Shown here: positions 23,868-37,020 of the stretch, in pieces
How positions within the stretch are numbered: position 1 is the first letter of the stretch
How the letters are laid out: each line of letters opens with the position of its first letter
DNA from: Thuidium tamariscinum
Lineage: Eukaryota > Streptophyta > Bryopsida > Hypnales > Thuidiaceae
Assembly (NCBI GenBank): GCA_947034885.2
Contig: OX344749.2
Span: forward strand, 51,241,682-51,305,681
Direction: 5' to 3'
Length of the DNA stretch: 64,000 nt
Made by a program: the position numbers and the translations under genes
The notes under the pieces: model-generated
Databases searched by the model: none
What the model saw: only the letters and a program-made list of their open reading frames with translations
Told to the model about the DNA's origin: nothing

Positions 23868-24110
23868 CTATGATCACAAACTGGGACCTTTACTAGATTG
23901 TGTTTGAAGATTCATAACTAATTCAATAATGCTTCAAAAAATATGAAACAACTTGTGTTAGATTCCTCATCTATTTTTCTTTGACCGAAAAATAAACTAA
24001 AAATATTTCCATCTCAAGAGATACATGAAAAAGGCACATGAGTGCTTAAATGATCGCTTTTTGAGCCTCTTACCTTACTCCGGCCATGGAGTAGAGGCAT
24101 GACCAATTGT
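23868..24110 (-). mobile_element. MITE family B, copy B1 (inverted)
   Basis: It aligns in reverse with 59514-59826: the inverse of GAGCCTCTTACCTTACTCC corresponds to the B5 tip ATAAGGTAGGAGGTCC. Both share ACAAGTTGTTTCATATTTTTTGAAGC and GAATTAGTTATGAAT in the centre. Noncoding. Confidence 0.55.
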
Positions 24111-27100
24111 CCTCAAGTAGTAATTCTTACATTAATAAAAGTACCTATAGAAGGTGTAAGTCAATAATTGTTGGTGTTTATTTTATTTCTTGATTAATAA
24201 GCAATTGGCTACATGAGCTACATTTATACACTAACTAATCAAATATAGTTGAGGTAGAGTAGTAATCTAAAAAATCAATTGGATCTACCCTTGGATATTT
24301 CTGATAAAGCTATAGTATTTTTAATACTTCTAAAAAACATTGGATTTTTCTTTGGCAAGGCTATTGTAGAAATTTAAAAAACAAAAATTCATTATTATTT
24401 CCTATCCTTCATTATTTATAAAGACTCTAAACCTATCATGTTGTTTTTCTTGTAGTAACAACAAGCTTCTTTGTAATATGTTGCAATAACATTTGCAAGT
24501 AATCCGTACAAAATAGGACTAGATCTTTGTGTTTTCCATTAATTGGCAAGGTTGTTTTTGAAGTGTTGTAGGTATAGATGAAAGGCAATGTATTGGACAT
24601 CCAATCTTTGTTCCTACAAGTTTCTTTTCCTATATTATGATTGAGTTTGTAGATAGGTTTTACACAATAGCATGTTCATGTTTTTTACTGTTGCATCGTT
24701 ATAAGAATAATTTAAGCAATATGCAACATCTTATGCAAGAAGGGCATTGCAACCAACAATTATAGTTTTTCATATGTATTTTATTGTAAAAATGTAAAAA
24801 TGTAAAACAACAACAACGAATTCTTGCAAAAAAATCTTAAAATTCCACAAATAAAATCAATTCATAATAACGTTGTCATTTTAAAAACTACAAGGGAGTA
24901 TTTTTGAAACGCCATGTAGTGATTTTGCTTTCACAAAGAGATAATTTTTCTAACTTTTTAATTCCTATGATTTCTAGACTTCAAGACAAATTCAAATCAC
25001 TACGGTTTTTCAAAAATTTAGCATGTCCATCTATATCTATGCTTACATCTACATCTACACCTTCTTTATAAAAAAATTAATCTTATTTTAATATTTGATT
25101 CTCATCATTTGATCACAAGTTTGGCATATTACACCATGCCTAAATGAAGAAATGTATTAAGTTTGTAATGTATAAAATAAATGTTTTATCCATATTTTAA
25201 TATTTAGATGATTTCAACAAATCAATAGAAAGTCTTGATAATTGATTCCTAAAAAGCAAAAAAAATTCATGCATATTTTTTAAAATCTTAAATTTTGGCC
25301 CTTGTATTCACTAATGATTGTGAAAATTTGAAATTTGAAAATTGTTTTGGCTACTTCTAATTATTTGAAAAATTATCATTGGTGTTTCTTGTCTATTATT
25401 TTACATTTTTTTGCAATCATTGCGTGGCTCCAAAAACTCCACCATAGCTTGAAATGTCAAAGTTCAAAATTTGTGCATTTAAATTTGTGTATTGTTGTAA
25501 AAAAATATGAGATAATAAAGTCATTCTATCCCACCTAACTACTTGTTTATGCCCTTTATCTCCTATCCAAATTATTGAATTAGTTGAATTCTTTTCTAAT
25601 GTATTAATCCTCTCACATTAGAAGTTTTGAATATTTGTTAACTATTCGTCAATTGTTTTTGAGATTTGGCAACTAATCTAGTTACATTTTAATTTGAAAG
25701 ATGTGAAAGTTTTGTTTCCTAGACTTTGTAAAAATTATGGGATTTTCATAAATTTTTGAAAATATGAATGATTGGTAAAATATTAAACTTTCATTGCCAC
25801 AATGTCAATAGAAATAAATCACAATCAAAGTTTGTATGTGTGGGTTTAATTGCAAGTAAAAAATCTATTTTAATAGTTAAATCTACAAAGGGTTGACCAT
25901 TTGAGAAGCATATAAGATTATTCAACTTCAACAAGGAGCATGGCTAGGCTTGTGTGTTTAATACTTTTAGAAGGTTAAGAAACAAGTAACTTCAAACAAA
26001 CAAGACAATTTAAAAGGAATAGGACATTACTTTCTACACACAAATGTTAATGATTCTCTCTATCCCAAATAAAATACTAAATAATATGGTGAGGCAAAAA
26101 ATAAATAAATCCCTACTTTTTGCAACATTAAAGAAAATGCATGTTGAATAAGGATTTATGAACAATTTAGAATAAAAAGTGAAGTCTAGACCACATGGAC
26201 ATTTCATAACTTATAGGATGATTCCAATTACTACAATGAAGAAGAATAGGCTTGGCTCTTATGATAGAATTTGAAAGCATTCATTTTCACTTTATATATG
26301 TTTAGATGATACATACATTGCAAATGGTGACTTTTCAACTCTTGAGAAAAATAAGCATTCAAAATGGCATTGCTTCTTTAGAGTGGTTTCCTCAAGTTTT
26401 GCAAAGTCCTTAATTGCAGATCTTCTAATGATATATTTGAGTGTTAAAATTTTGCCACAAAAGTCTTTACATGAATGAATTTATTACTTGTCACTTAGAA
26501 TATTTAAACTTTTATGTGAGTTGGCTCAATATCCACAACAAGCAAGCTTAGGTCTATTATAGGACTAGAGGTAGGTGAAATGATTTTGTAAACCTTGAGA
26601 TGCAATCATTAAGAATATGCACTAGCTTGATAATTAAACAAGTATTTACATTAAAACTAGTTGCTACCAATAACTTAAATCTAAAAGTAAATAGTGCTAC
26701 TAAAATATCTATTTGGAAATACATCATCATTTTTAAGCAACTAATCACTAATTCACTTTGTATATGTCATTATTGAACAATCAAAACTTCATGTAATTGA
26801 ACTTCAATTAATCACTCTTGTTTTGAGAAAAGTGTCAAATCCATAATATTGTGATGAATTAAATGCACATTCAAGGCCAAGGGCAAAACTAATATGAATA
26901 TGAATGAAGAAGTGTATCATTTTTGCTAGAGGCATGCATAGATCTTAAGTCGTAGACCTATGAAATTACAATTACAATTACAATGGACAATTAAGATTTA
27001 TCCAACAAATTGTGATACCAAAAATTTGATTCTAGTAGTTTAATGTGAGCTATCCAAAGTTTAAATTACTATTAGTAGACTCCTATCACCAAAATTGGAC

Positions 27101-28015
27101 TTTGGATTTCAATTAAAAACAATAAGGTTTCAATATTTTAGAAAGGAATTGAATGCCTTCTATACCAAAGGGACTCCCTAGTCTTCTATTGTACAATCAA
27201 TATCTCTAAATGTATGACAAATGGTATTAGGTAGGCAAACCATTTATGACTTCTTCTTAAGCAATTGAGCATATATAAAATGCAAATATGTTTAGGGAAA
27301 AAATTCTCCCATGTGCAGAAATAGATTTGAAAAGCATTTTTTTTTTTAGAATTTTTTTTTTCAAAACAAAATTATCATGAATTTTGTAGGTGAAGATTTT
27401 GTTCATCCCACATTAGTCATATAGGTCAACTTATTTCCAACCAAGGGCTAGTTGTAAAATCAAGAGTACTTCATTCTATGATAGAAATATTGTACCACCA
27501 ATTGAAGTGCTTCGTTGTCATGTGCCACCTTACCAAGTGGGATTACTATTCAAATTATAAAGCATCAAAATTGATTAGAAAAAGGCCATCCTACCCTCCT
27601 AGAATAAGGGTGATCAGGAATGGGTTGCCTTTCACAGACCCACACATATTTTGAATAGCCCCAAACCTAAATGTGCAACATCAAACCCACAAAATTTGAA
27701 TTGTTGCACAATCATGATGCAAGTCCTTTGCAATTAGTAGGAAGATTACATACCTCCCTATGTCATTATAATGAATGTGCAAATTGGTGATTGAAATTTT
27801 CAAGTTCCAACAATGAATGGGGAGTATTGGCATTTATTCATTTAGTTACAAGTTAGTTGGTAGAATTTGAAAGTTTCTGAATTGAGTTCAAAATTTTCGT
27901 GAAAAAACTGATCATTTTAGAGGAAAAAATATAATACTTTTTATTTTCTTAAGGCCTAGCCAATAGTATCTTCCAAACAATCTGAAATTTCTCGACAAAA
28001 ACGATACTTTTTGAG
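24111..28015. other. AT-rich desert, no gene
   Basis: About 3.9 kb of AT-rich sequence with only short frames in all six directions. Apart from short CAATTACAATTACAATTAC-like runs near 26965 I see no structured repeat and no element ends. It is probably decayed transposon DNA. Confidence 0.4.
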
Positions 28016-28019
28016 TTTG

Positions 28020-28470
28020 AGCCCAAGTAAAAATATAAAGGCCATCCATTCTAATTTATGCTCTAATTAGAAATTTGAAAATATTCTTAATATTGAATAT
28101 TTTATTGCAATTTGAACTTTGGATGTATTTTCAATGTCTTTTACAATGGAAGTATAGAATGACACGGAAACTAAGTTCACACCATAATTATTGTCTCTGT
28201 AATGTACACACATGGTGAAATTTTCAGATTTTTGGAGATAATTTTTTATTTGATGTGGTTTTCTTTTCTTTTCTTTTTCTTTTTCAAAATTCTCATAAAA
28301 ATCAATTTTCCTCAAAAAAATCTAAATTTTTTGTGAAATATAGAAGACATGAAACTTCATCTTTGAATAATAAATATAATTTTCTTTCACACGTATCTAG
28401 TTTCTAAATGGCAACAAACTAAGTGATGGGCAATCAAGCTTGAAATCAATGGTTATAGGTTTGTCCTTTA
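28020..28470 (+). repeat. Dispersed repeat D, copy 1
   Basis: It aligns in the same orientation with 48095-48465. Shared landmarks are TTTTTTATTTGATGTGGTTTTC / TTTGTATTTGATATGAATTTT, then CTTCATCTTTGAATAATAAA / CTTTATCTTTGAAAAATAAA, and finally TTCACACGTATCTAGTTTC / TTCATTCATATCTGGTTGC. A polypyrimidine TTTTCTTTTCTTTTCTTTTTC stretch is specific to this copy. No open frame. The element type is unknown. Confidence 0.55.
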
Positions 28471-29039
28471 AGGCTTAAAGGCAAGTTTCTTTTTTTCATT
28501 TCTCATGAGGTAATATTAAATGTTGTAATGGAGCTTTTGATTTCAAAATTCATCCACATATTGAATAGAAGATGACACATCAACACACTTACGCAAATAA
28601 CATATCTTTAATTTTATTTTCGTCCACAATTTGGTAAGTTTATCCAATATTTTTAATTTAAATCGTTTTGGCAATTCCATCCAATATTTTACTAATTATT
28701 TTCTTTAGGCTAGGTTCAAAGTCTCTAATTTTGGTGCAAAATGACAACAAATCACCAGAAAAACATTGCTTAAAGGACCAAACTACATTTTTTGACAACA
28801 TAGTAATTTTTGGGCAATTGACTACCAATGGAATTTTTATTTTTATTTTTTGAAATTTTAACACAACATTTTATTGAAGAGTAGCTTTGACACTCAATAC
28901 ACTCATCAATAAATTACATAACTTTTGACTACATGGTTAAAAAGTTATTGTATGATATGTAATTTTCAATGTTCATCATGTAGCTTGAGCAATCCAAAAG
29001 AATTATGAAAAAAATAATTCTTTTGAAAAATAAAAAATA

Positions 29040-29460
29040 AAAGTTGGTTTCCAAGATTTGAATATACATGCATATCTTTGAATCATTCCATTTTGATTGA
29101 TGAAAGAAAATTTATAAGGTGTTTTAGTTTGTAGACAATTATCAATTCACTACTCTAAATAGACTTTAAAGTCTTTTATTTAACTTGGTTTTCAATTTTT
29201 TTGAAAATAAATTAAAAAATTAGGTGTAGATTGTTTATTATATCATTACAATGATTGGAATTGACATTATTCAATTCCATGAATAATTTATTAACAATTT
29301 AATATTTTAAATCATTCTTTACTTCTTTGTACTTATTATTTTTCTCCTATATGTTGTTCAACTATGAATGGTTTGAAAATTTTCAAGACTATAGCCAACT
29401 TGCCTTGAAGAATGAATTCAAAGAGTTACAACCAATTTGGACATTTTTTCATACAAATAT
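29040..29460 (-). repeat. Dispersed repeat F, copy 2 (inverted)
   Basis: It is the reverse complement counterpart of 9990-10450, e.g. GCCAACTTGCCTTGAAGAA near 29396 and AATTGACATTATTCAATTCCAT near 29261. The divergence suggests an old duplication. Confidence 0.6.
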
Positions 29461-30700
29461 GAGCTTGTAAAGTGTAGCTATCTTATTTTTTGCATGGCCT
29501 AAAAATGTTTTTTTGTCAATGCTAAAATCTTGCTATCTACGCCGTGGAAATTTTTGAATTTTTTCCACATCTTTTTAAACTAGATTTCTACAAGAGCCTA
29601 TAGTTACATGTGTCAAAAAATTCTAAATTTTGTACCTATAATTAAAAAAATATCACTTTTAGAGCATTTTTGGTGAACTTTGGCATTTTTAACCCCTAAG
29701 TGACTAGAAATATCTTTAAAGTTGACGATTTGAAAAAAATCATTATAAAGTATTATTTGGAAGAATATTTTGGAATTGAAATACCAATTAAAGTTATAGA
29801 CTTTGAATTTTACATTTCATCTATAGAAGTAGATTCACCAATGCTATGACCAATATTTTCTATAAATTCTAAAAGGAAAATTTTAAAAGTTTCTTCAAAA
29901 TTTAATGATAAGTAACATATTTTCATTTTTTGAGTAAATTTTTTTGGAATGGGTTTGAAATGAGTTATATGGTGATTTTTTGAAATTTTTGTGTTCTTTA
30001 AATCTACAAGCTCACTTTTGCAAATCTAATTTTGAACTAAAGTAAATTTAATTTTAGCTTGGTCAACTACTTGATATACTTCCAAATTTGAAATTTTTAG
30101 AAAAATATAAACTTTAGTAACACCAAATTCAACCTTTATGGTAGAAGGACCTATAACTAATAAAATAAACACATTTGGACATGATCTACAATACTGCAAG
30201 GCAAAACAAATATTTTTAGAGGTGCACTAATAGAAACAATGAAGATTGCAAAAAATTTGTTAATTTTATCTCTTAAATCAAAATTACCATGAAATTTGAA
30301 AGGCAAAAGTCAGGCTCGACCAATGATCAACATCTATAGTCTTCTAATTTAGATCATTTAAGAACTACTTTCCTACTCATTGCTTCCTACTTTCTTAATC
30401 ACTTATGTGTCATTAATTTATTGGTCTAAACCTTGAAAAAATACAAAAACACCCATTTGAATGAGAAACTGGAAATCTGTTCCAATCGTAGTTGGAAATA
30501 TGTTACCATATTGATTATTCATGGGGCACCAATTAGTAAGGGGTACTTCTACTATAGATTGGACAACAACTTCATAATGCATCTCTACAAATTAAGATGA
30601 CTTTCATTAAAGCAATAATGGCGATGAAAAGTGATTTTCAATTTGTACATTGACCAAAAATTGAATGTTAGAGTACTCCAAGGTTAAGATTCAAATCGTG
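29461..30700. other. AT-rich intergenic DNA, no gene
   Basis: No recognisable gene. TTAACCCCTAAGTGACTAG near 29690 resembles the tip of element T, but no matching second end or interior was found, so no element is called. Confidence 0.35.
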
Positions 30701-30860
30701 TGGTCTAAAATCTAAATTGGACCTAGATGTTTGAAACCTAAGCCTATCCTAGATGCCTGAAATCTAGACAAGTCATAGATGATTTAGAACATATGGTTTT
30801 TAATCTATTTATGTCCTAGATTTATGAAATCTATATCTATTCTAGATGTCACTTTTGCAA
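30700..30860 (+). repeat. Degenerate local repeat of CTAGATG(T/C)NTGAAATCTA units
   Basis: Five or so units such as CTAGATGTTTGAAACCTA, CTAGATGCCTGAAATCTA, CTAGATTTATGAAATCTA and TTCTAGATGTCA lie within 160 bp at irregular spacing of about 30-50 bp. It is an old tandem array with no coding sense. Confidence 0.5.
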
Positions 30861-31418
30861 TTGACATTGCAAAGTCTAAAAATGGCACATAGAATACCAA
30901 TTTAATGAAATTTGCCATACATACAATTTCTTGAGGCCTAAATGTCTTGTGGACCTTTGCCTTTGACATGGCCAATTCAATTGCTTGCCAAATTGATCAA
31001 CAATAAGGTAGGAGGTTGAAAATTTGCTTAAGCTCTAGAACCAGTGACTTCCTCAAATATTGTAGGTACAAGGCAACTTTGCCCACTCCATAAGCAAATA
31101 ATTATTTAATTTGAAAATTTGATATACACCACATGAAAAAAGAATTGTTTGAAATTCAACTTTTTGGATAAATAAATAATTGCAATTTCACCCTTTGACC
31201 TAGGTTGTCCACCCTATCACAACTACTCACTTCATGCATGCATCTCTCACATGGCATCTCAAGCCACTTAATGTGTATTGTGTAAAGGGAGTGAAAAAAC
31301 AAGTTACTATTTATAAAAGTGGAGTGGTAGGAGGTAAAACAACCCACATGGGACATGTATTTTAGGACTTGTAAGAGCTTGACTACTTGTAGTCAAATGC
31401 AAGAATTGTGTTCAAAAT

Positions 31419-31760
31419 AAAATTTGAAACTTCATTTAGGCATAGTAGAATAACTTTTTCCAAAAAACTTTGAACTAAGAAAACTTAAGAAATAAAGATA
31501 GATTTCACTTCTAAAAATCTATTTCAAATTTGAAACCTCTAATCAAAAGTTATTAACAAAGTTCATGGAAGGGTTGGAAAGGATATTTTCTTTGACATTT
31601 TCAAATATGATCTTTTCTAAATTTTGTCTATAACTTTTTTTGGGGGGCATGAAATCACAAAAAAAGTTTTGAAGATTAAAGTTATCTTTATTTCTCAATA
31701 TTTTTAGTGCATATTTTTGAAAAAAATTATTCTACTATGCCTAAATGAGGTTTAAAATTC
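31419..31760. mobile_element. MITE family E with long terminal inverted repeats
   Basis: The left arm, starting with AAACTTCATTTAGGCATAG and continuing TAGAATAACTTTTT, is mirrored at the right by AAAAAATTATTCTACTATG and CCTAAATGAGGTTT. Each arm is at least 45 bp with few mismatches. A related single end occurs at about 34725-34790 (AAAATTATTCTACTATGCTT, CAATGAGGTC). Noncoding, about 340 bp. Flanking duplications are not resolved. Confidence 0.65.
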
Positions 31761-32164
31761 TACTTCATTCACAATTCCTACATTATGACAATGAGAAATC
31801 AAGATCTCATCTTCAAATTATCCCATATCCTTTGAGGATTTATGATAGAAAATAAATTTTACTATAAAAATGACATCTCTATTATTTGTAAATATAGAAT
31901 GTCTATGAAGTAATTCCTTTACTTTGTAATCAATTTTTTTTGATAGTAGATGGTCAAATAATGGATTGACATTTTGACACAAAGGGTTCACAATGAATTT
32001 TGTGATTTGTAGCAAATTATTTTCATAATTACATAAAGATTAAACTATTTGCTCCCAAAATTTCCAAAATATTTCACTATTGAATTCTTGAAATTAATTA
32101 AAGGCAAAGTTGCCATGCACCTAGCTATGGTATACATTGTTTGTACAGGTTGCTTTTTCATTTT

Positions 32165-32403
32165 ACCAACAAATAATGTACATTTGAGGAGGTGGGTGAT
32201 TTTAGAGCCCTATGCCATTTCAACTGTTCAAAAATTCATAACTAATTCCTCAAAGCTTTCAAAAATATGAAACAACTTGAGTTAGATGCCAATTCCTCTT
32301 GTCTTTCAAGGATAGTTTAGTGAAAAATACTTGAAGAAGTTTCACCTCCCCCAAATTCAGTTTCGGCTCCTCGATGGGCGCTTTATGGACCCCTGCTTTA
32401 GTT
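32165..32403 (-). mobile_element. MITE family B, copy B2 (inverted)
   Basis: It aligns closely, in reverse, with 59514-59790: the inverse reads GGTCCATAAAGCGCCCATCG, GAAACTGAATTT, TCCTTGAAAGACAAG, GGAATTGGCATCTAA and CAAGTTGTTTCATATTTTT, each nearly identical in B5. The terminal motif is CTAAAGCAGGGGTCC (inverse). Confidence 0.7.
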
Positions 32404-34640
32404 CACATTTTAAACTTATCTCATTTACTGGTCTTTGTGGAACTTGAGGCTTGTCCACTGATCTGAAAAGGTATCTCCAAAGTTGATCTGCTACATGGTC
32501 CAGCATGACGATGTCATTGACAGATGTGTCTTAATTAATGCTGTGCTCTTGTTTTTGATCGATAATTAATCTTGGTTGTTTTGCAAACTATCTAAGAAAT
32601 GTTAACCTGGAGGACAACGTAATTGAAAACTTGGTGATAAACTGAAGAGTTCAATCAATTTGCTTGTGTGTGCTTTTGCATTTTTCTAATGAAGGTGGTG
32701 TGCGTACTCGCAGGAAGACAACAAAGATTTGTGGTATGAGGCAAAAAAGACACAACTGTGAGGTTAGACTCATCTTTTGCAAGTTAAATATTGATTTCAT
32801 CATTATCGCTTTTGCAATTCACCTCATCATTCATGGGAGCCTGTGTAGGTACGGTGAAGGTCTCGGAGAGGTTCATGCAGCAATTATAAAAACGCGATCT
32901 GGATCTTTTCCTCGTCGATTCCAAGGAACCAGCATGAAAAATTAAAGCATTAATTGCATGGTTCCAACATCACCTACCAATTCGTGTAGCACACAACTAC
33001 ATGCAAAACCATATTTTACAAGCACGATGCAAACGTTGGATTCACTTAATTCAAATAGCGTATCGCATCTCCAAGAATTCCAGTGCAACAAACCTTTAAC
33101 CAAGGAATCCAGCTTTCACTGTGAATGAATGGGAGTTTTAGTGTGTTAACCCCCCATAGCCTGAGGGGATAAAATCCATCTGCTCAGACTTGGAAAATTT
33201 GCAGGTTTCAATTTGGAATTGAGTAGGTGCACGGAGCTCTACCGCATGACCTCAGATCATGCGGTAGAGGAAAATTTCCAAGGCCTCTAGCTTAGGCAGA
33301 CCTCGTATTGTCGCAGGGATAGTACAGTCTGCCCTGCGTAGCGCAGAGTCATTGGGAGATGCCGATTGTCGCCCACAACAGTTGGACTTCATCGCAGAGT
33401 TGCATGTCGGGCAATCGTGTAGCAATTCAATAATCTTAGCATTTCGTTTTTGGGATTTTTCTCTGTAGATTGTAGATCAGTAGGAAGTGCCTGTGGAAGT
33501 GCCTGTGGAAGTGGCTAGCGTACATGTCGGGAGGCTCTCAATCTCCAAACTGGTGGCCTCATGTCCAAATTCAATTTAATTTTTTTTCCAGCACCAGAGG
33601 TAATCTCCCGGCCTCGCCGATGCCCGACCTTGGTTGTCGCTTGAATTTTGAACTTGTGCACACCCTCTCTTGCGTGGCGCATGCACAATTCGTTCATGAG
33701 GTCGGAATCCGGAACCTGCAATAAAGATAGAGGAACCGCCGCAACCTGCCAACCACGAAAAATATCCGCTTCAAGCAACATTATTGGCAATCGGCTTTAA
33801 TTGACTCGTTGCCGAAGAATCCCAATGCAGGTCACCTGTTCATTCTGCACCACCCGCTCCGGCCATTGAATCTCAAATTGTCCACAGATCGTCGACATTC
33901 CTGACCCCGAAATTTCAGAGGACTATCATGTTGTCCAGTCCACCGTGCTCATGAAATGTTGTCCAAAATTTTTGGGTTTCGCAAGTGAAAATCTGCTTCG
34001 CCGCACAGAATATATAGTCATGGAAAATACACTGAAAGCTCGACAGGAGTCCGCTATTAAATGTACGATATAATGTACCGGTTGGAATTTTGATCGGAGT
34101 GAAATTCCCAACTCAGTGATGCCTAAAGTACCCATGATTCGGTGGAATTCCCTAGGATTGCTTATAATCATGCTCGGTGCAATGGTCGGTATGTTGCCAT
34201 TGATCATAAAAACAAGGTCCACATGCGGTCAATATCGCACTCGGTACATTCACGGGCTCCAGGAAAGGAAGCTCGTGCATGGCAAATTCATGCTCAGTCT
34301 TTGCTGTGCCCTCACCCCTGCTCGACACTTCAACAGTGAGCGCAATCATAACAACAACGTACAAAGCAAACAAAGAATCATGAACAACGAATCATGAACA
34401 GGCAGTTGAACACCGGCAGCTCAGCCACAGCTCTTGCTCTTTTAAAAGCAACCCGATTTTGCCCTAGTCAGCTGAACTGCAGAATTTGTGATGGTGTTTG
34501 CAGATTGAGGCGCAACCAACTGTGAGTGAGGATGCTTTGAGAATAATACCGCCCAATACTGCCGATTCAATACATGATGTCGACTCCCAGGTTTACATTG
34601 CAACACAAATTCTTTTTTTTTATATTTTCTCTCACTTGCT
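32404..34640. other. Single-copy-like island without recognisable gene
   Basis: Composition becomes more balanced and no dispersed repeat of the window recurs. Small frames at 33515-33790 (-), 34116-34397 (+) and 32664-32945 (+) carry no known motif. GAAGTGCCTGTG is duplicated in tandem near 33485. The segment could be a gene remnant or noncoding locus; nothing firmer can be said. Confidence 0.4.
33237..33269. other. 13-bp perfect hairpin
   Basis: CTCTACCGCATGA at 33237-33249 and its exact inverse at 33257-33269 enclose the seven-base loop CCTCAGA. The stem is too short for a plant miRNA precursor and does not have tRNA box sequences. It may be a small palindrome or protein-binding site. Confidence 0.5.
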
Positions 34641-35260
34641 GTAAAATTTCTCCACAACTTTTGAGTGGAGACTCCAAATCTCAAATGAATTTTTGGAGAT
34701 GAAACTTAACTTTTCTTTCCAACTTTTTTCATTTCAAAGTTTTTGAGAAAAATTATTCTACTATGCTTCAATGAGGTCTGATATTATAATTTTAATACAT
34801 TTCTTATTTTTGGCTTAACTAATGAGTGGTTCAAGAGCACTATCCTTCTAATTTCCTTTACAAATGCCATGTTGTTTGTTTTACTTCCTATCACCCCATG
34901 TCTAAAGAGCTTCACTTATGTGTCAATCTATCAATTTAAATTATTGGTAGCAAATAGTTGAGATTCTTTGGATACAATATTCAACCAAGATCCCTTTGAA
35001 GTTTTAGTAAACCTTCTTCCTTTACAAATTTTTGTTGGTGAGTATGTCTAATCCAAGAATTAGTAGAAAGAAATTGAAGTACACCATAAATGCACTACCA
35101 CTAGTATCCCGATTTGAAGACTACTAAATGTTATGTACTAAGTAAACAATGATGAAGAAAGCCCATTATCAAAGATCCACATCTCCTCAATCACTTCAAC
35201 ACCCACAAGTTTAATATTTTCAACTCAAATTTTGTCTGAAAATAACATTGTAGTCTTAGG
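34641..35260. other. AT-rich intergenic DNA with a solo end of MITE family E
   Basis: Contains the family E end at about 34725-34790; otherwise no gene or element was recognised. Confidence 0.4.
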
Positions 35261-35987
35261 TCATTGCAAGAAACACCTATTGATTACTCAATTTTGTTGC
35301 ATTTTGTGACAATACTCATGATTTTCTCAAGACTATTATAAAATTAAAAAACTAATTTTTAAAAAAATTTAAAAATCTAAATAATGTATACACCTCTAAG
35401 ATGAAGGTTTTCACTAAAGGAAATGGATAGAAAAATTCTCTAAGTAGGAGTACTTGAAAAGTGCCAAATCTCAAGAAAATAGGTACTTTGATGTTTTAAT
35501 TAGGGAAAAATAGTAAAAATAAGTAAATACAAAAAGAAAAAAGTGACCATTTGCAACAACTTTATGGAGATGGCCATTCAACAAAAAACCCACCAAAATC
35601 ATATTTTATATATTTCAAAATAAAAGCAAAAAGAAGCTCACTTTGTAAACCTCCATACAACATAAAATTAACTATTTTTGAAAATCCTTCCTTGAAAAGC
35701 TAGAAGTCTACTAGAAAACCATCTCATCCAAATTTCATCTCAAAATCATTAAAAAAATGGTAATCCATAGTACTAAAAACCACTGAACTACAAAGTGTGA
35801 CATTCAATCGGAGTATAGTACAATATTTTTGAAAATTATGAAAAAAATTAAAGAAGGTGTATGATAGTTATAGATACCTTTTCTATAAATCTTGAGACAT
35901 TTGGAGCCAAAACACAAAAGTTATAGCCATAAAACAAATCAGTATGCAACGTGTGACAAAATAGTACAACGGTGTTTCTTGCAATGA
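35261..35987 (+). mobile_element. Family A nonautonomous transposon, copy A3 (uninterrupted, 727 bp)
   Basis: The tips are TCATTGCAAGAAACACC and the inverse GGTGTTTCTTGCAATGA. The interior aligns end to end with A5 once the inserted T1 element is removed; that also leaves A5 at 727 bp. The site homologous to the T1 insertion reads TATAAATCTTGAGACATTTGG near 35884. No open frame and no clear target duplication. Confidence 0.8.
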
Positions 35988-36214
35988 TCCTCTTGTTGAA
36001 TGTATTTTTAAGTTTTGGTGTCATATAGGATATCCAAAATTTTGTATCATACTAGACAATGTGTTGATATCCTGTTACAATCTGTCACGTAAAGGAAAAA
36101 AAATCCAAGTTCTATGTTTGTTCTAGCCTATGGATGTTTATACGTTGAATCCAAGAGTGCCTTTCAAACAGTGGATGTTTTGTTTAAGTCCTATTCTAAA
36201 ATTCAAGCGAGGTT

Positions 36215-37020
36215 ATTCTACCCTAATTTCAATTCAACTTATACTCAATCTCCAAATTCCCTAATTGCTTCCATATGGTTTTATTATTCCCTAACCACTT
36301 TTCTATTTGATTCCTTTAATTTCCAAGTATGCTTTGATTCTACTTCAACCTCCTAATTTCCCATCTATTTTAATTTTTAATTTTCCTTTCCACTTTGCTT
36401 CTATTGTACTTTTCTACTTTTGACTTCTTTTTTAGTTTTCCATTCCAAACCTATTTCAATTTCTTCCTTCCATCTCAATTTCCTTTCCCTATGTCTATTT
36501 TGATATTCTATTCTAATACTAATTCTACTTTAATTTTCTATTCAACTTTGATTTTCTATTCTAATTTTTTTTCTACTTTGATTTCCTAATTTAATTTGTT
36601 TTTTTAGTGTAACTCTACTTCTATTTTAATTTTCTATTCAAATACGATTTTCTATTCTAATGTTGTTTCTCCTTAGATTTCCTAACCTTATTTGGTTTTC
36701 TAGTCTAATTATACTTCCACTTTAATTTTCTATTTAAATTTGATCTTTTATTCTAATTTAATTTTCTATCCTATTTCTATCTTGATTTTTATTCTAATTC
36801 TTTTTATTTTTCTATTCAAATTCAATTGTCATTTTCCATTCTAATTTGGTTTCAATTTCTTTATTTTATTTTATTTCTCTTTTCAATTTTGTATTCTAAT
36901 TCTAGTTCTATTCTTATTTTCTATTTTAATAATTTGGTTTCCTATTCAAATTCTATTTCTACTTTAAGTTTCAATTCTAATTTGATTTTCTATTCTAATT
37001 ACTATAAGTATTTATTTTAC
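36215..37020 (+). repeat. Pyrimidine-rich degenerate minisatellite
   Basis: About 800 bp in which the + strand is mostly T, C and A with very little G. It is built from repeated, variable units resembling TTCTATTCTAATTTNATTT. Phrases TTTTCTATTC, TTCTATTCTAATT and CTACTTTAATTTTCTATTC recur many times at 17-30 bp spacing. The open frames across it (Phe/Tyr/Ser/Asn-rich) are consequences of composition, not genes. Strong strand asymmetry is compatible with unusual DNA structure. Confidence 0.75.

Noticed and set aside
29690-29720. A fourth element T end (TTAACCCCTAAGTGACTAG)
   Set aside because: No matching interior or partner end could be found within 1.5 kb on either side.
33237-33269. miRNA precursor
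   Set aside because: The stem is only 13 bp with a 7-base loop, far below plant precursor size.
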